A DNA stretch of 64,000 bases from CAWDMC01 sp963803295 (GTDB lineage Bacteria > Acidobacteriota > Terriglobia > UBA7540): NCBI GenBank assembly GCA_963803295.1, contig CAWDMC010000011.1:434001-498000 (forward strand), given 5' to 3'. The notes under the pieces were generated by a model, which worked only from the letters and a program-made list of their open reading frames with translations, did no database searches and was not told where the DNA came from. Position numbers and translations under genes: made by a program. Positions 1-7,668 of the stretch are shown here, one piece after another. Every line of letters starts with the position of its first letter. The first letter of the stretch is position 1.

Positions 1-419
1 TGTTTGTAAACGGCAAGCCCGTCGCCGAGCCTTTCGACAATTTCGGCAATCCACCCGATCCACCTGAGGCCGTCGACAACTTCCCGCCGCCTGAGGCGGA
101 AATCCCCATGTACCGCCTGACTGAGCGCTGGACAAGCGAGATTGAGAACTACATTGTAAATGGCGAACTGGTTGTGCCACCAGGTCTCTACTTTGTTATG
201 GGTGATCATCGCGAACGAAGCTGGGACAGCCGATACTGGGGTTTTGTGCCGCGCGATATCGTGTCGGGACGGCCCTTGGTGATCTATTGGTCATTCAAGA
301 CGCCGGAGGACGAGTACATGCGGAACTCGGTACCCGATCGCCTCGAGCAAACGGCTGCGCTCATCATCCACTTCTTTGACCGGACTCGTTGGCGCCGCAC
401 TTTGAATCTCGTGCATTAA
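1..419 (+). CDS. lepB: signal peptidase I, C-terminal part (5' end outside window)
   Basis: Membrane-bound serine protease that removes signal peptides from exported proteins. The reading frame is open from the window edge (first full codon at base 3) to TAA at 417-419, so only the C-terminal third is present. It contains the conserved block MGDHRERSWDSRYWGFVP (about positions 198-250), which corresponds to box E of type I signal peptidases (GDNxxxSxDSR). The catalytic Ser and Lys lie upstream of the window and cannot be checked. It is followed by a 400 bp gap before the hydrogenase operon, so it is probably a separate unit. The family call is firm. Confidence 0.9.
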   Translation, partial: FVNGKPVAEPFDNFGNPPDPPEAVDNFPPPEAEIPMYRLTERWTSEIENYIVNGELVVPPGLYFVMGDHRERSWDSRYWGFVPRDIVSGRPLVIYWSFKTPEDEYMRNSVPDRLEQTAALIIHFFDRTRWRRTLNLVH

Positions 420-826
420 TAACAGCCGGGTTGCGCAAAGTAATGACAATCCACGGTGGCAGCAATACAAGCCAGGCCATTGCCGATGCCCCACCCGCTC
501 TCCCTGATAATTGCACGGCCTTCAACCAGATGCGGTAAGGTCCCCTGCTGCGACCGGGTCAACCTATGTCGATCGTTTTGAACATGTAGGCATCGCGCAA
601 TCCCTTGAATGACTGCACGATGTTCTTTCCCTCCATCGAGCATCGCAGGGATGGTGATCCTTAATTAACCAGTTGTGGATAGCGTCCGTCGGTTTAACTC
701 CCCATTCGACAAACTAATTAAAGCTAGCTCGCGATTTGCCGATAACTCGTTCGAGGAAGGGTGTCCCTCCGCCTCCCCGCGGCCCACTCTCGCCGTGCTT
801 CCGCCTGATTGGAGTAGCTTCGTAAC
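420..826. other. intergenic region upstream of hydrogenase operon
   Basis: About 400 bases with no ORF that looks coding: the overlapping frames give low-complexity, unconserved peptides. It must hold the promoter of the hydrogenase operon, but I could not pick a convincing -35/-10 or -24/-12 pair. A GGAG at 811-814 is the likely ribosome binding site for the small-subunit gene. Confidence 0.4.
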
Positions 827-1816
827 ATGGCACCGAAACCTAAACTCAGTGTGTACTGGGCATCCTCGTGCGGAGGTTGCGAAATCGCCGTCGTCAACCT
901 CCACGAGAAACTCCTGGAGGTGGACAACCACTTCGAATTTGTGTTCTGTCCCTGCCTTTTAGACACGAAAAAGAAGGATGTCGAGGCAATGCCTGACCAA
1001 AGCATTGCCATTACCCTCTTCAATGGAGCTATACGGACTGAAGAGAACGAAGAGATGGCGCACCTGCTGCGGCGAAAGTCCCAACTCCTAATCGCATTCG
1101 GTTCCTGTTCTTGCCAAGGTGGTATACCCGCGCTTAGCAACTTTCACACGAAAGCCGCCCACCTCAATACGATCTATCTGGCAGGGCCCACGCTCGACAA
1201 TCCTTCGCGCCTTGTCCCTCAGACGGAAACGCAAGTTCCAGAAGGGACGCTGCGCCTTCCAGCGTTTTTCGAGAAGGTGGAGACCCTGGCGAACGTTGAG
1301 GCGGTCGATTACTTCATGCCGGGCTGCCCGCCCGAACCCCACCAGGTCTGGAACGTCATTGAAGCGATTGCAAAGGGGTGCCCACTACCTCCCAAGGGAA
1401 GTGTAATCGGGGCCGGCACATCCAGCGTATGCGACGAGTGTACGAGAATCAAAGGCAACAAAACCATCGAGGAATTCCATCGGGTTTTTGAAATCGATCC
1501 CGATTCTGAGACCTGCCTGCTCGAGCAGGGGATCGTCTGCATGGGGATCGCGACGCGCGACGGCTGTGGCGCTCTCTGTCCCAAGGTGAACATGCCTTGC
1601 ATAGGGTGTTACGGACCACCTGAGGGTGTCCAGGACCAGGGAGCCAAGATGGTTAGCGCGCTAGGATCTATCCTGGACGTGGGCGACTACAAAGGAATGA
1701 GCCCAGAGCAACTAGCGGAAAAGGTTGACGCGATCCTCGGCTCTATTCCTGACGCCGCCGGCACTTACTACAAATTCGGGGCGGCCGGTTCGATTCTTGG
1801 CGGGAGAACACAATGA
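827..1816 (+). CDS. mvhG: [NiFe] hydrogenase small subunit, Mvh/Vhu type (group 3)
   Basis: Electron-transferring small subunit of a cytoplasmic [NiFe] hydrogenase. It carries Fe-S clusters that pass electrons from the NiFe site to MvhD/HdrA. Visible ligands are CGGC at residues 15-18, GSCSC at about 92-96, GCPPEP at about 166, and a Cys-rich C-terminal half (Cys 202, 205, 230, 238, 247, 251, 258, 261) fitting additional ferredoxin-like clusters. There is no signal peptide or Tat motif, so the enzyme is cytoplasmic. At 329 residues it matches MvhG/VhuG proteins. The stop overlaps the large-subunit start by four bases (ATGA), so the two are translationally coupled. The subgroup (3c) is inferred from the HdrA and MvhD neighbours; sequence alone might also allow another group 3 class. 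Confidence 0.9.
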   Translation: MAPKPKLSVYWASSCGGCEIAVVNLHEKLLEVDNHFEFVFCPCLLDTKKKDVEAMPDQSIAITLFNGAIRTEENEEMAHLLRRKSQLLIAFGSCSCQGGIPALSNFHTKAAHLNTIYLAGPTLDNPSRLVPQTETQVPEGTLRLPAFFEKVETLANVEAVDYFMPGCPPEPHQVWNVIEAIAKGCPLPPKGSVIGAGTSSVCDECTRIKGNKTIEEFHRVFEIDPDSETCLLEQGIVCMGIATRDGCGALCPKVNMPCIGCYGPPEGVQDQGAKMVSALGSILDVGDYKGMSPEQLAEKVDAILGSIPDAAGTYYKFGAAGSILGGRTQ

Positions 1817-3300
1817 AGCGGATCAGCATAAATCCGATTACCAGGCTAGAAGGACACGGGACGATTGACATCTTTCTCGATGAGCACGGGAATGTTGCTA
1901 ATACCTATTTTCAGGTACCTGAACTCCGGGGATTCGAACAGTTTTGTGTGGGCAGGCCGGCCGAGGACATGCCGGCGATTACCAGCCGGATCTGCGGCGT
2001 GTGTCCCGAAGCCCACCACATGGCTTCGGTCAAGGCCCTAGACAATCTGTTTGCCCTTGAACCTCCCCCCGCCGCGAAAAAGGTGAGGGAACTGTTCTAC
2101 ATGTCCTTCTTTGTCACCGACCATACCACGCATTTCTACGCACTCGGCGGCCCCGACTTTATTGTGGGTCCTGACGCTCCGCCCGCGGAGAGGAACATCC
2201 TGGGAGTCATCAAAAAGGTCGGGATTGAAATCGGAAGGCAGGTAATCGATTGCCGGGCAAGAAATCACCACGTGATTCAAATGCTCGGTGGCCGGGGTAT
2301 TCATCCGATTGCCGGTGTTCCGGGCGGTTGGAGCAAACCGGTTTCGGAAGAGGAGAGAGTTGAAATTGATGCTATCGCTGACAAGAACATCGAGTTCGCG
2401 CTGTTCACCCTCCAGCTTTTTGACAAGATCGTTCTAGGGAATTCCGCCTATCTCGACCTGGTAACTTCAGATGTGTATCACCACCGTACGTACTCCATGG
2501 GGATCGTCGATGAGACGAACCGGCTGAACTTCTACGATGGCAAGGTGCGGATTGTTGACCCCGAAGGCCGCGAGTTCTTGAAGTACCCCCCCTCCGAGTA
2601 TGCCAGCCATCTTGCCGAGCACGTTGAACCCTGGACCTACCTGAAGTTTCCCTTCCTCAAGAAGCTCGGCTGGAAAGGCTTCGTGGATGGCGTCGAGAGT
2701 GGCGTCTATAGCGCGACTCCACTGTCGAGACTCAATGTGTCCGACTGCCTGGCCACGCCGCGGGCACAAGAGCACTTCGAGCGCTTCTACACGACTTTCG
2801 GTGGGAAAAAGGTGGCTGGCAGATATCAGCCTGTTCACCACAGGTTGGCGACCCACTGGGCCCGGCTGATCGAACTCCTCTATGCAGCCGAGCGCATGAA
2901 GGAGCTCGCCACGGATCCGGAGATCACGTCCCCTCATGTTAGACGCATTCCGGAACGCGTAACCGGCGAGGGCGTGGGATGTGTCGAGGCACCTCGCGGC
3001 ACGCTGACCCACCATTACGTCACGGACGACAAAGCGGTTCTCACGAAGGTGAATTTGATCGTCGGCACTACCAACAACTACGCCGCGATGTCGATGTCCA
3101 TCAAGAAGGTTGCCGAAAAGCTAATCCATAGCCATCGCGTGGTGGAGGAAGGGCTCTTAAACCGAATTGAGATGGCTTTTCGGCTGTACGACCCGTGCCT
3201 CTCCTGCGCCACACACTCACTGCCCGGCAACATGCCCCTGATCGTGAATGTCAAGAGCCCGCAGGGTGAGGTCATCAAATCTCTCCGAAGAGACGGTTGA
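1813..3300 (+). CDS. mvhA: [NiFe] hydrogenase large (catalytic) subunit, Mvh/Vhu type
   Basis: Catalytic subunit that holds the Ni-Fe(CN)2CO centre and oxidises or makes H2. The L1 motif RICGVCPEAHH places the first two metal cysteines at residues 61 and 64. The L2 motif DPCLSCATH places the second pair at 462 and 465 with His 468. A 27-residue tail follows His 468 and is the piece normally cut off by the maturation protease encoded next. The length (495 aa) suits group 3 enzymes. All four Ni ligands are present, so the gene appears functional. It needs Hyp maturation proteins, none of which lie in this window, and nickel, for which an importer lies at 39.4-43 kb. Confidence 0.93.
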   Translation: MKRISINPITRLEGHGTIDIFLDEHGNVANTYFQVPELRGFEQFCVGRPAEDMPAITSRICGVCPEAHHMASVKALDNLFALEPPPAAKKVRELFYMSFFVTDHTTHFYALGGPDFIVGPDAPPAERNILGVIKKVGIEIGRQVIDCRARNHHVIQMLGGRGIHPIAGVPGGWSKPVSEEERVEIDAIADKNIEFALFTLQLFDKIVLGNSAYLDLVTSDVYHHRTYSMGIVDETNRLNFYDGKVRIVDPEGREFLKYPPSEYASHLAEHVEPWTYLKFPFLKKLGWKGFVDGVESGVYSATPLSRLNVSDCLATPRAQEHFERFYTTFGGKKVAGRYQPVHHRLATHWARLIELLYAAERMKELATDPEITSPHVRRIPERVTGEGVGCVEAPRGTLTHHYVTDDKAVLTKVNLIVGTTNNYAAMSMSIKKVAEKLIHSHRVVEEGLLNRIEMAFRLYDPCLSCATHSLPGNMPLIVNVKSPQGEVIKSLRRDG

Positions 3301-3309
3301 GAGTCCTTT

Positions 3310-3786
3310 ATGGAGACGATCATCATCGGGATCGGCAATCCCGTGCTGACTGATGACAGCGTGGGAATTAAAGTCGTGCGGAGCCTTGAAAGAAGACTCC
3401 ATGCGAAAGAGGGCGTAGTCATACGCGAGCTTTGCGCAGGCGGCATACGTCTTATGGAAGAAATGAGTGGGTTCAAGAAAGCCATCATCATCGATGCCAT
3501 TGTCACAGACAGTGGAGAACCAGGATCGGTCTCTATTATGGAACCCTCAGACCTCTTGAACACTAGGAACACTTGGTCTACTCATGATGCGAGTCTCGCC
3601 GAGGCGTTAGAACTCGGCAAGACGCTAGGACTCCAATTGCCTGAAGACGTCAAGATCTGGGCGATCGAAGCCGGCGACGTAGAGACCTTCAGTGAAAGCC
3701 TTACCGAACAAGTTCAGGGCGCAGTGCCCCTAGTTGTTGAGGATGTAATTCGATATCTCGACAAAAACAGCAGTCTTCCCACATAG
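3310..3786 (+). CDS. hydrogenase maturation protease (HyaD/HycI family)
   Basis: Endopeptidase that clips the C-terminal tail of the hydrogenase large subunit after nickel insertion. The N-terminus has the family signature GIGNPVLTDDSVGIKV (residues 6-21), with Asp residues that sense nickel. A second acidic site lies at IIDAIV (about 61-66), followed by STHDASL, where the His is conserved. The length (158 aa) is typical. It starts 9 bases after mvhA and is followed 13 bases later by the HdrA-like gene, so it belongs to the operon and presumably processes MvhA. Confidence 0.9.
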   Translation: METIIIGIGNPVLTDDSVGIKVVRSLERRLHAKEGVVIRELCAGGIRLMEEMSGFKKAIIIDAIVTDSGEPGSVSIMEPSDLLNTRNTWSTHDASLAEALELGKTLGLQLPEDVKIWAIEAGDVETFSESLTEQVQGAVPLVVEDVIRYLDKNSSLPT

Positions 3787-3799
3787 GAGGGAAGAAAGA

Positions 3800-5752
3800 A
3801 TGAAAATCGGAGTCTATTTTTGTAAGTGCGGCACGAACATAGCCGAGAAGATCGACCCAGAACAAATCGAGCAAGACGTGCTTGGCATTCCGGGCGTCGA
3901 GTACTTCAAAACCTTCGATTACCTTTGTTCGGAAGAGGGCAAGAACTTCCTTGAACAGGATCTGAAAGAAGAAAAGCCCGACCGGGTTATCGTGACTGCC
4001 TGCTCGCCGAGAGAGTATGAAAAGACCTTTCGGGAATGTCTATCGAACGCCGGCATTAATCCTTATCTCATGCAGATGGTCAACCTGCGCGAACAGGTTG
4101 CGTGGGTAACCGATGATCCCGAGAAAGCTGCGAAAAAGGCGACCAACTACATTCGCGGTGCCGCCGCGCGGGTCAATCGGCAGGCTCCGCTGGAGGAAAA
4201 GGAAATCGACATCTGCCCAAATGTGCTCGTGGTCGGCGCCGGCGCCGCGGGACTCAAGGCGGCATTGGCGATCGCCGGATCAGGCCGGAAGGTCGTGCTG
4301 GTGGAAAAAACACCGGTGCTCGGCGGCATGCCCGTCCGCTATGAGGAGTTATTTCCCAATCTTGAGTGTGGCCCCTGCATGTTGGAACCTATTATGACGG
4401 AGGTCCTACAAGAAAAGGAGATCGAGATCCTCACCCTGTCGGAAGTCGTCGAGGTCGTCGGATACTGTGGCAACTACTTGGTGAAGATCCGACAGACTCC
4501 GCGTTGCGTCGATATGACAAAATGCATCGGGTGCGGGGAATGTATTGGTCCCTGCCCTGAATCTGCGTCTGATCACTTCAATTGCGGCCTGAATGAGAGG
4601 AAGGCAATCTCATTCGCGCTAACCGGGGGACTGCCGAACGTGCCTTACATAGATTCGAGCGCTTGCAGGCGCTCGAAGGGAAAGGATTGCCAGCTTTGCA
4701 AGGCTGCATGCCCCGCCGAAGGCGCAGTGGTTTTTGATGAGCAGGAAAGAATCCTGGAAAGAAATGTAGGATCGATCATTCTAGCCGTAGGTTCTGCTCT
4801 CTACGATTGCACGCATGTCCCCGCTCTTGGATACGGAAAGAGTCCAAGCGTCTATACCAGCATGGAATTCGAACGCCTGCTGGCGGCCACCGGCCCCACG
4901 GGGGGCAAGGTGGTTCGAAGGGACGGCAAATCGCCGGAGAGCGTGGCCATCGTCCATTGCGTGGGCAGTCTGGACAAGAAGCACAAAGCTTACTGCTCGA
5001 GCGTGTGCTGTCAGTACGCTTTCAAGTTCAACCAGATGCTCAAACATAAGCTCCCCGAAGCAAACGTCTTTCATCTTCATCGAGAACTCGTCACGCCCGG
5101 CAAGGAGGAGTGCGCGCTGTTTGAGCGCGCAACGGGGAACCCCAAGGCCACTTTCATCCGATACGCGGATCTGACGGATATCGAAGTCACGGGACAGGAA
5201 GGCGCGAGCGAGGTTCTATACAAGGACGTCGCGGGAAACAACGGGAAGATCCTGGCCGACATGGTGGTGCTGTGTCCCGCAATTGTTCCAGCCGATGCAT
5301 CGAGACGCCTTGCCGAATTATTGGAAACGCCTCAAGACAAATTCGGGTTTTTTGAGGAACTGCACGGTCGCGCGGATGCTGCCCAAAGCAAGATCAAGGG
5401 AATCTACCTGGCAGGTACTTGCCAGGGGCCGAAGGATATCCAAGGTTCGATGAACCAGGCAATGGCTGCGGCCGGCCATGTCCTCTCGCAGCTTCCCATG
5501 GGGAAGAAGCTCAAAATTGAGCCGATTACCGCCTCGGTCAAGGAAGAAGCCTGTTCCGGATGCCAGGTTTGCCGGGCGGTGTGTCCTTACAAAGCGATTG
5601 GCTTTGACGCTGAGCGGGAAGTATCCGTCGTGAACGCTCTCCTCTGCCACGGATGTGGGACGTGTGTTGCGGCGTGTCCGTCAGGCGCCATGGATGGGTT
5701 TCACTTTACGGGAGATCAGATCTTCGCGGAAATCGAGGGGGTCCTACAATGA
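3800..5752 (+). CDS. hdrA: HdrA-like FAD and iron-sulfur protein
   Basis: Homologue of heterodisulfide reductase subunit A, the flavoprotein that bifurcates electrons in methanogens and in bacterial Hdr-like systems. In order: an N-terminal Cys-containing domain (residues 1-135), a Rossmann FAD motif VVGAGAAGL (about 144-152), a [4Fe-4S] motif CIGCGECIGPCP (about 242-253), further Cys groups at about 292-305, and two C-terminal ferredoxin motifs, CSGCQVCRAVCP (about 585) and CHGCGTCVAACP (about 616). At 650 aa it is a single-HdrA form. A strong Shine-Dalgarno (AGGAGGGAA, 3786-3794) precedes the ATG. It overlaps mvhD by ATGA. HdrB and HdrC, which hold the heterodisulfide site, are not next to it, so the final electron acceptor is unknown. 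Confidence 0.9.
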   Translation: MKIGVYFCKCGTNIAEKIDPEQIEQDVLGIPGVEYFKTFDYLCSEEGKNFLEQDLKEEKPDRVIVTACSPREYEKTFRECLSNAGINPYLMQMVNLREQVAWVTDDPEKAAKKATNYIRGAAARVNRQAPLEEKEIDICPNVLVVGAGAAGLKAALAIAGSGRKVVLVEKTPVLGGMPVRYEELFPNLECGPCMLEPIMTEVLQEKEIEILTLSEVVEVVGYCGNYLVKIRQTPRCVDMTKCIGCGECIGPCPESASDHFNCGLNERKAISFALTGGLPNVPYIDSSACRRSKGKDCQLCKAACPAEGAVVFDEQERILERNVGSIILAVGSALYDCTHVPALGYGKSPSVYTSMEFERLLAATGPTGGKVVRRDGKSPESVAIVHCVGSLDKKHKAYCSSVCCQYAFKFNQMLKHKLPEANVFHLHRELVTPGKEECALFERATGNPKATFIRYADLTDIEVTGQEGASEVLYKDVAGNNGKILADMVVLCPAIVPADASRRLAELLETPQDKFGFFEELHGRADAAQSKIKGIYLAGTCQGPKDIQGSMNQAMAAAGHVLSQLPMGKKLKIEPITASVKEEACSGCQVCRAVCPYKAIGFDAEREVSVVNALLCHGCGTCVAACPSGAMDGFHFTGDQIFAEIEGVLQ

Positions 5753-6192
5753 ACCTGCAGAACCGGGAGGCCGCACCTCAGGAGGAATATGAGCCCAAGA
5801 TTGTGGGCTTCTTGTGCAACTGGTGCTCCTACGCGGGAGCAGACAAAGCCGGCCTCGCCCAGATAGCTTATCCACCCAATGTCAGAGTCGTCAAAGTCAT
5901 GTGCAGCGGAAGGATCGATCCGCAGTTCGTTTTGCAGGCCTACAAGAAGGGCGCGGACGGAGTGTTGATTCTGGCGTGCCATTTCGGTGACTGCCATTAC
6001 AAAGAAGGAAATTTCAGGGCGACTCAACGGCATCGGATGCTCTTACCACTTCTGAAACAGCTCGGAATTGAAGAGGAGCGGTGCCGATTTGACTATGTGT
6101 CGGCGAGCGAAGGTGAGAAGTTTGTGCAAGTGGTAACGGAGATGACTGACAAGATCAAAAGGTTAGGTCCTCTTCGTAGGAATACTCTTTAA
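5749..6192 (+). CDS. mvhD: MvhD/FrhD-family iron-sulfur electron transfer protein
   Basis: Small [2Fe-2S] protein that carries electrons from the hydrogenase to HdrA. I place the start at 5749 (MNLQNREAA), overlapping the hdrA stop. A longer frame opens at 5653, but that part lies over hdrA and is not conserved-looking. Conserved features are GFLCNWCSYAGAD (about 22-34), KVMCSGRID and ILACHFGDCHY, which supply the five cysteines typical of MvhD. The protein has 147 residues, normal for a stand-alone subunit. Its position directly after hdrA supports a hydrogenase-MvhD-HdrA complex. Confidence 0.9.
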   Translation: MNLQNREAAPQEEYEPKIVGFLCNWCSYAGADKAGLAQIAYPPNVRVVKVMCSGRIDPQFVLQAYKKGADGVLILACHFGDCHYKEGNFRATQRHRMLLPLLKQLGIEEERCRFDYVSASEGEKFVQVVTEMTDKIKRLGPLRRNTL

Positions 6193-6216
6193 AATAGAAA
6201 GTAGAGGACTACGACC

Positions 6217-6441
6217 ATGGCAGTAAAAGTTCTGAATGCGAAGGGACTACAGTGCCCTCAACCACGGCTGAAGATGTCCGTCGAAAGCCTTTCCATGAAG
6301 CCCGGAGACATTCTCGAGTGCGTAGCGGATTGCCCGACGTTCGAGGCGGATGTCAAAGAGTGGTGCACGAAAAGCAAGAAAGCACTGCTATGGATGAAGC
6401 ATGAGGGTGACGGCGCGAAGCGCTGCCAGGTGAGAATCTAG
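6217..6441 (+). CDS. TusA-like sulfur carrier protein
   Basis: A 74-residue TusA/SirA-family protein. It has the hallmark CPQPRLK, with the persulfide-carrying Cys at residue 13, on an N-terminal strand KVLNAKGLQCPQP. Two more Cys pairs, ECVADCP and EWC, lie in the middle and are not part of the core motif. An AGAGGA ribosome site (about 6201-6206) sits 24 bases after mvhD, so it is the last gene of the hydrogenase operon. TusA-like proteins often accompany Hdr-like complexes in sulfur metabolism. Here that hints that the complex deals with a sulfur-bound substrate, but this is inference. The downstream side is cut off sharply by an IS630 remnant starting at the stop codon. Confidence 0.85.
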   Translation: MAVKVLNAKGLQCPQPRLKMSVESLSMKPGDILECVADCPTFEADVKEWCTKSKKALLWMKHEGDGAKRCQVRI

Positions 6442-6832
6442 TGTGTCGTCCCAGATAATTCTTTACAACGCCGGACCTTATCGAGAATGACGTCGGCCGT
6501 GCGGGGTCAGCTTGGGGCGCGAACGCTGGCGTTTCTGAGGGCGGCGCAGTGCTTCCAGGCCTCCCTGGGGGAAAGCGGTCCGGGTGGCCAGCACGCAGGG
6601 ACGGGACAAACCCGTCTGCCGGGGCGATGGCGTAGTTGGAAATCCCTTGGCTGGCCAGCAAGAGGGCCTCACATTTCCGGGCCAGCCGTTGCGGGGTGCG
6701 ACCGGCTCCCGCCAGGGTCTGCAATTGCTGTTTCTGGTCTTCATTAAGAGTCAATGCTTCTGCACGCTTGAACATGTCCGCATCAAATCACGATCCCGTC
6801 AATTGTCAATACTTATGTGGGACGGGACACAC
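6441..6832 (-). mobile_element. shrunken IS630-family element remnant with terminal repeats
   Basis: About 390 bases bounded by imperfect inverted repeats: GTGTGTCGTCCCAGATAA at 6441-6458, and the complement of 6813-6832 reading GTGTGTCCCGTCCCACATAA. The left end directly follows a TA dinucleotide, the usual IS630 target. Inside, on the minus strand, is the start of a transposase helix-turn-helix domain (from 6775) that changes frame near 6620 and then stops; the DDE catalytic domain is missing. It is therefore an internally deleted, non-autonomous copy that could only move with a helper. The right edge merges into the istA remnant, so it probably inserted into that older element. Confidence 0.65.
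6450..6775 (-). pseudogene. IS630 transposase N-terminal fragment
   Basis: The minus-strand peptide MFKRAEALTLNEDQKQQL followed by a Cys-bearing helix (RKCEALLLASQG) resembles the DNA-binding N-terminus of IS630 transposases. After about 50 residues the conserved reading continues in another frame (TRTAFPQGGLEALRRPQKRQ, typical of the second helix-turn-helix and linker) and then ends. No DDE domain remains, so it cannot encode active transposase. It differs from the two fuller IS630 copies in this window (17968-19077 and 33769-34883). Confidence 0.65.
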
Positions 6833-7511
6833 CCGGATTTGACGGTGGTTCGGCTCCATGAAGAGTTGCGTCATCAGGCTTCAAGGGCGGCCACTCCATC
6901 GTCCGGGACCGGCTGCGAGCGGTACGGCTCAAGCCTCAGCCGCCGCCGGTGCGCTTCGAAACAGGTCCTGGGGTTCAGGCCCAAAGGGACTATTCCTCTT
7001 ATGAGATCGCCTTCACCGCCGAAGGGCGCCGCCGGGTGCATGCCTTCAGCTATGTGTTGGGCTATTCGCGTCGCCAGTACCTGCACTTTGTGGAGTCGGA
7101 GGACTTGACTACCACCCTGCGTGAGCATGTGCGCGCCTTTGAACCCTTCCAGGGTTTAGCCGCTACCTGCCTGTACGACAACATGAAAGTGGTGGTGACG
7201 GGCTATGACGGGGAGCAGCCCATCTACAACCCTCGCTTTCTGGCCTTCGCCACCCACTACGGATTCCGGCCTTGGGCTTGTCGCCCCGGCATCCCCAAAC
7301 GAAAGGTAAGGTCGAGAGGCCATTTTGGTACGTCGAGAAGAACTTGCTCAACGGCCGAACGTTCGCTTCGCTCGCGCACCTGAACGAGGTCACCGCCAAC
7401 TGGCTGGCCACCACCGCCGATCTGCGCCTCACCAGGAGACCAAGCGTCGGCCGATTCGACCTCTACCAGGAAGAGAAGCCTCACCCCAATAATAGCGGCA
7501 CATCGTTTTAG
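6833..7511 (+). pseudogene. istA: IS21-family transposase istA, broken
   Basis: The remains of an IstA transposase are read in three successive frames. The frame ending near 6890 gives HPDLTVVRLHEELRHQ. The next (about 6890-7300) gives GFKGGHSIVRDRL, then the integrase core with YVLGYSRRQY, LYDNMKVVV and NPRFLAFATHYGFRP. The last (about 7290-7511) gives KGKVERPFWYVEKNLLNGR. Each break fits loss of one base. The N-terminal DNA-binding part and the C-terminus are missing, and no istB helper gene follows. The element is dead. It separates the hydrogenase operon from argA. Confidence 0.8.
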
Positions 7512-7668
7512 TAACGGGCAAAAAATAGCAGGGGGAGGGTTGTGAGCCTAGCGAGCCCGGAGGGTCTTCTCCGTTCCCGACAAAATACGTTCAACTTGCG
7601 TTTTCGGGCTAAACAAGGAATAGATCCGGTGTTTCCTCCGGACGGAGGGGGGCCACCACCTGCTTTGC

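Noticed and set aside
420..826. Promoter boxes for the hydrogenase operon
   Set aside because: Several AT-rich hexamers exist, but none pairs at a proper distance; TGGCAC at the start codon has no matching TTGC at the right spacing.
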